From: Lachnospiraceae bacterium
GTDB taxonomy: Bacteria; Bacillota_A; Clostridia; Lachnospirales; Lachnospiraceae
Reading direction: 5' to 3'
Assembly (NCBI GenBank): GCA_017390645.1
Contig: JAFPAZ010000227.1
Location: forward strand, 1-6,540
DNA: 6,540 nucleotides
Shown here: positions 1 through 6,540 of the stretch, piece after piece
How the letters are laid out: each line of letters opens with the position of its first letter
Numbering within the stretch: position 1 is the first letter of the stretch
Notes under the pieces: model-generated
Seen by the model: only the letters and a program-made list of their open reading frames with translations
Told to the model about the DNA's origin: nothing
Database searches by the model: none
Position numbers and translations under genes: made by a program

Positions 1-551
1 AAGGTGGTGTAAAATCCTTAACCATCCGTATCTCTGATATGGATAGAGCAGCCCCACACGGAACCGGTCATATCAAGGCAGGTCTTAACTATGCCATGAG
101 TTTATCTAACATTGTAGAAGCTCATAACTTAGGCTTTGATGAAAATATGTATTTAGATTCTGCTACCAGAACTTATGTAGAAGAAACAGGTGGAGCAAAC
201 TTCCTTTTCGTAACCAAAGACGGTAAGGTAGTAACTCCGGAATCCGATACCATTTTACCTTCTATTACCCGTCGTTCCTTAATGATCGTTGCTAAGGAAT
301 ATTTAGGTTTAGAAGTAGAACAACGCAAGGTAAGCAAAGACGAATTAAAGGATTTTGCAGAATGTGGTCTTTGTGGAACTGCAGCGGTTATTTCACCGGT
401 AGGTAAGGTCGTAGACCATGGAACAGAGATTATCTTTAAGGACTCTGAAAAGGAAATGGGACCAATTACCAAGAAATTATACGAAACTTTAACCGGAATC
501 CAGATGGGAAGAATCGAAGCGCCACAAGGTTGGATTCAGGAAATCCTATAA
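1..551 (+). CDS. ilvE: Branched-chain amino acid aminotransferase, C-terminal part
   Basis: This is a PLP-dependent fold-type IV aminotransferase. It exchanges the amino group between glutamate/2-oxoglutarate and leucine, isoleucine or valine, the last step of branched-chain amino acid synthesis and the first of breakdown, in the cytoplasm. Only the last 182 codons are visible. The first complete codon is at position 3 and the frame is open to the left edge, so the Met at 39 is internal and not the start. Visible family marks are RAAPHGTGHIKAGLNYA, whose Lys (75-77) is the expected Schiff-base lysine for PLP; EETGGANFLFV, the PLP-contacting segment; and the ILPSITRRS and ECGLCGTAAVISPV signatures. 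Family members are usually about 340-360 residues, so roughly half is missing. The stop (549-551) is followed within 4 nt by the large palindrome, which could also serve as its transcription end. Substrate preference cannot be read from sequence alone, but the branched-chain assignment is firm. Confidence 0.95.
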   Translation, partial: GGVKSLTIRISDMDRAAPHGTGHIKAGLNYAMSLSNIVEAHNLGFDENMYLDSATRTYVEETGGANFLFVTKDGKVVTPESDTILPSITRRSLMIVAKEYLGLEVEQRKVSKDELKDFAECGLCGTAAVISPVGKVVDHGTEIIFKDSEKEMGPITKKLYETLTGIQMGRIEAPQGWIQEIL

Positions 552-554
552 GAC

Positions 555-762
555 AGGCAATTGTGAAACTATCAAAAACATACGTTGACTGATGAAAAAG
601 AAACAAATACATAAGCAGGTGCTTGTTCAGCCGTCGGTACTTAATGAGCGGCTTGTTGCGAATTTAGTACCGCTACGAACTGAACGCAGCGAAAGCGTGC
701 CTGCGTAGTTTTGTTTCTTTTACATCACTTTCATATAAAATATTATAGTTTCGCAATTACCT
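555..762. repeat. Nested imperfect palindrome, MITE-like or structured-RNA element
   Basis: This noncoding stretch fills most of the 243-nt gap between ilvE and gltX. Its ends are inverted repeats: 555-572 (aggcaattgtgaaactat) matches the reverse complement of 745-762 at 16 of 18 positions. A second pair lies inside: 591-607 matches the reverse complement of 710-726 at 16 of 17. Further in, 615-622 pairs with 697-704 (two G-U), 625-630 pairs with 680-685, and the core 635-641 (cggtact) pairs perfectly with 666-672, followed by three more A-U pairs after one mismatch. A small gc-gaaa-gc hairpin sits at 689-696. All arms nest in order, so single-stranded DNA or RNA could fold into one long branched hairpin. 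No ORF or transposase is present. The best explanations are a non-autonomous mobile repeat or a bidirectional transcription end; I see no clear target-site duplication. Confidence 0.75.
719..746 (+). promoter_or_regulatory. Candidate promoter for gltX inside the palindrome's right arm
   Basis: TTTACA (719-724, 5 of 6 to the -35 consensus) and TATTAT (741-746, 5 of 6 to the -10 consensus) are separated by 16 nt and point toward gltX, whose start is about 48 nt downstream. An overlapping alternative is TTGTTT (711-716) with TATAAA (734-739) at 17-nt spacing, which has a weaker -35. The region is A/T-rich, so chance matches are likely. The assignment is supported mainly because gltX is preceded by a possible terminator structure and needs some promoter. 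Confidence 0.4.
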
Positions 763-794
763 AAATGATTTAAATATAAAAAAGGAGTCATATC

Positions 795-2261
795 ATGAGC
801 AAGATTAGAACCAGATTTGCCCCTAGTCCAACAGGAAGAATGCACGTTGGTAATTTAAGAACCGCATTGTACGCATATTTGATTGCAAAACACGAAGACG
901 GAGATTTTTTAATCCGTATTGAAGATACTGACCAGGAAAGATATGTGGAAGGTGCAGTAGATATCATTTACCGTACTATGGCAGGAACAGGACTGATTCA
1001 TGATGAAGGTCCGGACAAGGATAAGGGATATGGACCTTATGTACAAAGTGAAAGACAAGCCCAGGGCATTTACTTAAAATATGCCAAGGAACTGGTAGAA
1101 AAAGGAGAAGCCTATTATTGCTTCTGTGATCAAGAACGTTTAGAATCCTTAAAGAGTGAAGTGGTAGAAGGAAAAGAAATTACCAAATACGACAAGCACT
1201 GCCTAAGTCTTTCCAAAGAAGAAGTAGAAGAAAAGTTAAAAGCAGGAGTTCCATACGTTATTCGTCAGAACAATCCTACAGAAGGAACCACATCCTTTAC
1301 AGATGAAATTTATGGAGAAATCTCTGTAGATAACAGCGAATTAGATGACATGGTATTGATTAAGTCCGACGGATATCCAACTTATAATTTTGCCAATGTA
1401 GTGGACGACCACTTAATGGAAATTACCCATGTAGTGCGTGGAAATGAATACCTTTCTTCCTCTCCAAAGTATAACCGTTTATATCAGGCATTTGGATGGG
1501 AAGTACCGGTATACGTTCACTGTCCTACCATCACCAATGAAGAACATAAAAAATTAAGTAAGAGAAGTGGACATGCTTCTTACGAAGACTTAATTGAACA
1601 GGGATTTTTACCGGAAGCCATCGTAAACTTCGTAGCGTTACTTGGATGGAGTCCAAACGGCGAAGAAGAATTCTTTACTTTAAAAGAATTAGAACAAGCC
1701 TTTGATTACCGCCGTATTGGTAAGGCACCGGCAGTCTTTGACATGACCAAGTTAAAATGGATGAATGGGGAATATATTAAGAAATTAGACCCGGATCAAT
1801 TCTATGAAATGGCACTTCCATACTTAAAAGAAGTCATTACAAAGGATTATGATTTGAAGAAAGTGGCGCAGCTGGTACAATCCCGAATCGAAGTACTTCC
1901 GGATTGTAAGGAATTAGTAGATTTCTTTGAAGAATTACCGGAATACGATGTAGCTATGTACACCCATAAGAAAATGAAAACCAACACAGAAAATGCATAC
2001 GAAATCTTAAAAGAAGAATATGAATTATTAAAGAATTTCGATAAATTTGATGTACAAAGTTTACACGACTTATTAATGGATTACATTGCCAAGAAAGAAA
2101 TCAAAAATGGTACCGGATTATGGCCAATCCGTACCGCAGTCAGCGGAAAACAGTCAACCCCTGGTGGAGCATTCGAAATTATGGAGATTATCGGAAAAGA
2201 AGAGTCTCTAAAGAGAATCGAAACCGGATTAGCAATGCTTGAGAAAGCATTGAATGCTTAA
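795..2261 (+). CDS. gltX: Glutamyl-tRNA synthetase (class I)
   Basis: GluRS activates glutamate with ATP and loads it onto tRNA-Glu in the cytoplasm. In many Firmicutes it also mischarges tRNA-Gln for later amidation by GatCAB; whether this copy does so cannot be decided here. The 488-residue length fits the family. The Rossmann catalytic domain opens with [14 protein letters not shown], in which HVGN (residues 17-20) is the HIGH motif, followed by [10 protein letters not shown]. The KMSKS motif appears as KLSKR (residues 253-257). Cys109 and Cys111 with His135/Cys136 resemble the zinc-binding insert of some GluRS. The C-terminal anticodon-binding part ends with [12 protein letters not shown] and [15 protein letters not shown]. 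The start is fixed by AAGGAG at 782-787, 7 nt before the ATG. It is the first gene of a likely operon with the helicase 11 nt downstream. No T-box leader is visible upstream. Confidence 0.98.
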   Translation: MSKIRTRFAPSPTGRMHVGNLRTALYAYLIAKHEDGDFLIRIEDTDQERYVEGAVDIIYRTMAGTGLIHDEGPDKDKGYGPYVQSERQAQGIYLKYAKELVEKGEAYYCFCDQERLESLKSEVVEGKEITKYDKHCLSLSKEEVEEKLKAGVPYVIRQNNPTEGTTSFTDEIYGEISVDNSELDDMVLIKSDGYPTYNFANVVDDHLMEITHVVRGNEYLSSSPKYNRLYQAFGWEVPVYVHCPTITNEEHKKLSKRSGHASYEDLIEQGFLPEAIVNFVALLGWSPNGEEEFFTLKELEQAFDYRRIGKAPAVFDMTKLKWMNGEYIKKLDPDQFYEMALPYLKEVITKDYDLKKVAQLVQSRIEVLPDCKELVDFFEELPEYDVAMYTHKKMKTNTENAYEILKEEYELLKNFDKFDVQSLHDLLMDYIAKKEIKNGTGLWPIRTAVSGKQSTPGGAFEIMEIIGKEESLKRIETGLAMLEKALNA

Positions 2262-2272
2262 GGAAGAATTTT

Positions 2273-4237
2273 ATGTTTAGTCATTCACAGATAAAAGCGG
2301 TCACCCATATGGGTGGCCCTTGTCTTGTTGCAGCGGCACCGGGTTCCGGAAAAACCACGGTAATCACCGGAAGAACTGCATATCTCATCAAAGAACAAGG
2401 TGTTTCGCCTTCGAAAATTCTGGTAATTACCTTTACCAAAGCAGCAGCAAAAGAAATGGAAGAACGATTTATAAAGCAAGAGGGAGAAACCCTAGGGGTG
2501 ACTTTCTCTACGTTTCATGCCATTTTCTTTCAGGTGTTACGATGGGCATACCATTATACGGCAGCAGACATTATTAAAGAAGAGGAACGAAGACGACTGA
2601 TCAGAGAATGCATCGGAAGAATGGAACTGGAAGTGGAAGATGAAGAGCGGATGGTGGAGGACATTCTTTTGGAAATTGGTTTGGTTAAGAACCAATATAT
2701 CCCGATACAAGAGTATGAACCAGCCTGCGTAAGTCGGGAAGAATTTTGTGAAATCTATGAAACTTATCAGAATTATTTATACCAAAATCGGAAACTGGAT
2801 TTTGATGATATGCAGGTTTATTGCTATGAATTGTTTTTGGAGCGAAAAGACATTCTGAACATGTGGCAGAACCGGTTTGAATACATTATGATTGATGAGT
2901 TTCAAGATATTAATCCATTGCAGTACCGCATCATAAAAATGCTAGCCGCCCCTCATAAGAATCTTTTTGTAGTGGGAGATGATGATCAGTCTATTTACGG
3001 ATTCCGGGGTTCGAAACCGGAATTGATGCTTTCCTTTGAAGAAGATTATGAAGATTGTAATAAAGTAATACTAAATGAGAACTATCGTAGTGGTTCTGTC
3101 ATCATTGAACATGGAAAAAATTTAATTTCCCATAATCTGATTCGTATGGAAAAACAGATGGAAGGAGTCCGTCCGGAAAAAGGGGCAGTGTTCTTCCATA
3201 AAGTAAAAAATGTAAGACAGCAGAATGAAGAGATCATTAAGGAAATCAGGGCATATTCCCAAAAAGGAGTTCCCTACAAGGAAATGGCGGTATTATATCG
3301 AACCAACCAGCAACCAAGATTTTTGGTGGAAAAGCTTATGGAATATAACATTCCTTTTTATGTACAGGATTATGTCAGTGATTTATATGAGCATTGGATT
3401 GCCAGGGATATGATTGCCTATTTTAAAGTGGCAAAGGGAAACCGTGAGCGAAAAAACTGGCTTTCCATTGTAAACAGGCCTAAACGCTACATCAGTAGAA
3501 ATTTATTTGATTCAGAACAGGTGGATATTTCAGAAATTATTGGACGAAACGATGAAAAACCATGGATTGGTAAAAATCTTAGGGATATGATGACGGACTT
3601 GAACATTATAAAAAAGATGGATGCCTTCAGTGCCATGCAGTATATAAAAAAGATAGTAGGATATGAGTCCTATTTGAAAGAGTATGCAAAAGAACGAAAA
3701 ATCAAGGAAGAAGATTTGCTGGAGATACTGGATCAGTTATTAGAAAGTGCAAGGGAATCCGAAAGTATTGACGCATGGTTTGCCCATATTGAAAAAGTCC
3801 GAGAAGAGCAGGAAGATTACCGCAACAATGTGGATAAAAAAGAAAATCAGGTTACGTTATCCACAATGCATAGGGCAAAAGGACTGGAATTTCAGGTAGT
3901 TTTTATTATGGACTGCAATGAGGAAATTTGCCCTCACTCAAAATCACAGACTTCGGAAGAAATCGAGGAAGAAAGAAGATTGTTTTATGTTGCAGTTACC
4001 AGGGCAAAAGATGAACTGCATTGTTTTATACCAGAGGAACGATATGAAAAAGAGGCAAAAAGTTCAAGATTCATCAAAGAGTTATCCATCCCGAGAAGAG
4101 AGTGGAAGGTGGGAGATAAGGTAAGGCATAAAAAGTATGGCGAAGGGGTTGTCACACTAATTGAAAAAGAAACCTTGCAGGTGGTATTTGAAAATGGAGT
4201 GTGTAAAAAGTTTGTGCTGGAATATTTTAACGGGTAG
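2273..4237 (+). CDS. Short PcrA/UvrD-like superfamily 1 DNA helicase
   Basis: This is an ATP-driven 3'-to-5' helicase of the UvrD/Rep/PcrA type, expected to act in DNA repair or in clearing replication and transcription blocks. All the core motifs I looked for are intact: Walker A APGSGKTT (residues 22-29, Lys27), motif Ia ITFTKAAAKEM, motif II DEFQD (208-212), motif III GDDDQSIYGFRG (from 235), NENYRS (268-273), VLYRTNQQ (from 340), motif V TLSTMHRAKGLEF (528-540) and motif VI VAVTRAK (573-579) with the arginine finger at Arg577. Residues 611-654 (WKVGDKVRHKKYGEGVV...) resemble the C-terminal Tudor-like domain by which PcrA/UvrD contacts RNA polymerase. At 654 residues it is shorter than typical PcrA or UvrD (about 720-740), mostly between motifs IV and V where subdomain 2B lies. 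It may therefore be a paralogue next to a full PcrA elsewhere, so no symbol is given. AGGAAG (2262-2267) is its ribosome binding site. Confidence 0.93.
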   Translation: MFSHSQIKAVTHMGGPCLVAAAPGSGKTTVITGRTAYLIKEQGVSPSKILVITFTKAAAKEMEERFIKQEGETLGVTFSTFHAIFFQVLRWAYHYTAADIIKEEERRRLIRECIGRMELEVEDEERMVEDILLEIGLVKNQYIPIQEYEPACVSREEFCEIYETYQNYLYQNRKLDFDDMQVYCYELFLERKDILNMWQNRFEYIMIDEFQDINPLQYRIIKMLAAPHKNLFVVGDDDQSIYGFRGSKPELMLSFEEDYEDCNKVILNENYRSGSVIIEHGKNLISHNLIRMEKQMEGVRPEKGAVFFHKVKNVRQQNEEIIKEIRAYSQKGVPYKEMAVLYRTNQQPRFLVEKLMEYNIPFYVQDYVSDLYEHWIARDMIAYFKVAKGNRERKNWLSIVNRPKRYISRNLFDSEQVDISEIIGRNDEKPWIGKNLRDMMTDLNIIKKMDAFSAMQYIKKIVGYESYLKEYAKERKIKEEDLLEILDQLLESARESESIDAWFAHIEKVREEQEDYRNNVDKKENQVTLSTMHRAKGLEFQVVFIMDCNEEICPHSKSQTSEEIEEERRLFYVAVTRAKDELHCFIPEERYEKEAKSSRFIKELSIPRREWKVGDKVRHKKYGEGVVTLIEKETLQVVFENGVCKKFVLEYFNG

Positions 4238-4243
4238 ACCTAG

Positions 4244-4335
4244 GCAGTAACATAAAAAGCAAACTTGTAAAAGTAAATTCCGTATGAAAAAGTAAATTCC
4301 GTATGAAAAAGTAGATTCCAGCAGCAACATAAAAA
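4244..4335. repeat. 15-nt direct repeat pair flanking the tandem array
   Basis: gcagtaacataaaaa (4244-4258) recurs as gcagcaacataaaaa (4321-4335), 14 of 15 identical, 77 nt apart, and the two copies bracket the 19-bp tandem repeats. The first copy starts 7 nt after the helicase stop codon. This may mark a local duplication or slippage event. A/T-rich sequence makes partial similarity easier to get by chance, but the shared gcag-aacataaaaa frame is fairly specific. Confidence 0.55.
4269..4319. repeat. 19-bp tandem repeat, about 2.6 copies
   Basis: The block aagtaaattcc starts at 4271 and 4290, and a variant, aagtagattcc, starts at 4309, giving a period of 19 bp. The linker cgtatgaaa is the same after copies one and two. 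The segment atgaaaaagta found in the array (4284-4294 and 4303-4313) occurs again exactly at 4376-4386, over the expected transcription start of the DUF1292 gene. No coding sense is apparent. It could be replication slippage, or a set of repeated protein-binding sites. Confidence 0.8.
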
Positions 4336-4348
4336 TCACATCATAACC

Positions 4349-4377
4349 TTGCTTTTTTAAGTACCATGTAGTACAAT
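4349..4377 (+). promoter_or_regulatory. Sigma-A-type promoter for the DUF1292 gene
   Basis: TTGCTT (4349-4354) and TACAAT (4372-4377) are spaced by exactly 17 nt. The -10 differs from TATAAT at one base. Transcription would start near 4384, giving a leader of about 120 nt before the ATG at 4505. A short palindrome, gtac-catgta-gtac (4361-4374), overlaps the spacer and -10 and could be an operator, though it may be chance. The helicase gene ends about 110 nt upstream with no clear terminator between. Confidence 0.6.
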
Positions 4378-4407
4378 GAAAAAGTATTTCAAAAAAATTT
4401 TGTTACG

Positions 4408-4434
4408 ATCCGGATATTAACGGAATAACTGGAT
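4408..4434 (+). promoter_or_regulatory. Leader hairpin upstream of the DUF1292 gene
   Basis: Bases 4408-4413 (atccgg) pair with 4429-4434 (ctggat, one G-U). After one A-A mismatch, 4415-4418 (tatt) pair with 4424-4427 (aata) around the 5-nt loop aacgg. An outer A/T-only pairing of 4392-4399 with 4445-4452 could enclose it. A run of six T (4447-4452) follows 12 nt after the stem, which is too far for a standard terminator. It lies in the predicted untranslated leader; a regulatory role is inference. Confidence 0.4.
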
Positions 4435-4493
4435 TTAGAATGTGAATTTTTTACCGCAAAAATGAAGCAGTAAAAGAAGAGCGAATCAAGATA

Positions 4494-4500
4494 TGGAGGG
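4494..4500 (+). promoter_or_regulatory. Ribosome binding site that selects the ATG at 4505
   Basis: TGGAGGG at 4494-4500 sits 4 nt before the ATG at 4505. It overlaps an in-frame upstream ATG (4493), which therefore has no room for its own ribosome binding site, so 4505 is preferred. Confidence 0.75.
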
Positions 4501-4504
4501 ACTT

Positions 4505-4810
4505 ATGAGCGACAATATGGAATTTGATGGAACAATTACACTTTTATTAGATGGTGACGAAGAATTAGAATGTGCGATTATTGCCACTTTCCCGGCAAAT
4601 GATAAGGATTATATTGCTTTAATGCCAATAGATCAGTTGGAGAATGAAGAAGGGGAGTTATTCTTCTATCGTTATACCATTAACGAAGAAGGAGAACCGG
4701 TCCTTGAAAACATCGAAGAAGATGAAGAATTCGAAATCGTAGCAGACGCTTTTGATGAAATGTTAGATGAAGAAGAGTTCAACGCTATGGATTCAGAGGA
4801 CGAAGAATAG
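4505..4810 (+). CDS. Small acidic DUF1292 family protein
   Basis: This is a 101-residue cytoplasmic protein of the DUF1292 family, widespread in Firmicutes (Bacillus subtilis YrzB is a relative); its biochemical function is not known to me. The pattern ITLLLDGDEELECAIIATFPANDKDYIALMP, then a hydrophobic FFYRY segment, and EPVLENIEEDEEFEIVADAFDEML, covers nearly the whole protein and fits the family well. It is very rich in Glu and Asp, with a tail of almost unbroken acidic character (EEFNAMDSEDEE) that is probably disordered. There is no signal peptide or membrane segment. The start is taken at 4505 rather than the in-frame ATG at 4493 because GGAGG lies between them. It appears to have its own promoter (4349-4377) and is followed by a terminator at 4861-4894, so it may be mainly monocistronic. 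Confidence 0.88.
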   Translation: MSDNMEFDGTITLLLDGDEELECAIIATFPANDKDYIALMPIDQLENEEGELFFYRYTINEEGEPVLENIEEDEEFEIVADAFDEMLDEEEFNAMDSEDEE

Positions 4811-4860
4811 TTGCTGCTATTTATGTGTGGACGGCAACGAATGGTCGAAAGATAAGTAGG

Positions 4861-4894
4861 GAGGTAAAGGTAGTGATATCTTTGCCTCTTTTTT
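4861..4894 (+). terminator. Intrinsic terminator between the DUF1292 gene and argJ
   Basis: gaggtaaag (4861-4869) pairs with ctttgcctc (4880-4888) over 9 bp with one G-U, around a 10-nt loop, and is followed directly by six T (4889-4894). This is a textbook Rho-independent terminator on the + strand. Because it ends only 11-20 nt before the possible argJ starts, it either ends the DUF1292 transcript with partial read-through or acts as an attenuator in an argJ leader. No clear antiterminator pairing with its 5' arm was found. Confidence 0.85.
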
Positions 4895-4914
4895 AAAAGG
4901 AAGGAATGATAGAT

Positions 4915-6540
<1,626 letters not shown>

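Noticed and set aside
39..41. ATG as the start of the first gene
   Set aside because: The frame is open upstream to position 3 and encodes conserved family sequence (SLTIRISDMDRAAPHGTG), so this Met is internal.
173..472. Minus-strand open frame opposite ilvE
   Set aside because: It lies wholly antisense to a clear aminotransferase frame, resembles no known protein and has no ribosome binding site I could support.
552..794. tRNA, T-box or known riboswitch before gltX
   Set aside because: No cloverleaf with a GTTC-type T arm and no T-box TGGNACC-type signature could be recognised; the pairing is one long nested palindrome instead.
4269..4319. CRISPR array
   Set aside because: The repeats are contiguous with a 19-bp period, have no unique spacers, and no cas genes are present.
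4157..4339. Minus-strand 60-residue hydrophobic open frame over the helicase end and repeats
   Set aside because: It overlaps the helicase tail and low-complexity A/T repeats. Its hydrophobic look follows from T-rich codons, and no family resemblance was seen.

Overview
The window looks like core chromosome from a low-GC Gram-positive anaerobe of the Clostridia, most likely Lachnospiraceae. The basis is protein-level resemblance (the GluRS, TrpRS, BCAT and DUF1292 sequences read like that family), strong AGGAGG-type ribosome binding sites, A/T-rich codon choice and short intergenic gaps. This is recognition from memory, not a search. All genes are on the + strand and all are metabolic, translational or repair genes. 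I see no CRISPR array, tRNA, rRNA, phage gene, transposase or defence system.

Layout. Positions 1-551 hold the C-terminal half of a branched-chain aminotransferase (ilvE), cut by the window edge. Positions 552-794 are noncoding and nearly filled by an imperfect, nested palindrome of about 208 bp (555-762), the most unusual thing here; its right arm also holds a plausible promoter for gltX. gltX (795-2261) and a short PcrA/UvrD-like helicase (2273-4237) form an evident two-gene operon with an 11-nt gap. Positions 4238-4504 are noncoding, with 19-bp tandem repeats, a flanking 15-nt direct repeat, a good sigma-A-type promoter and a leader hairpin. A small acidic DUF1292 protein follows (4505-4810), then an intrinsic terminator (4861-4894) placed only 11-20 nt before the start of argJ (4915 or 4906 to 6150). 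trpS begins 11 nt after argJ and runs off the right edge.

Functionally, the region combines amino-acid metabolism (branched-chain transamination, the ornithine acetyl cycle) with charging of glutamate and tryptophan tRNAs, plus one DNA helicase. ArgJ uses glutamate as acetyl acceptor and GluRS uses glutamate as substrate, but nothing in the DNA shows common regulation. I do not see a new multi-gene system. The points worth checking are the palindromic element, the terminator that argJ transcription must pass or overlap, the leader hairpin before the DUF1292 gene, and the shortened helicase.
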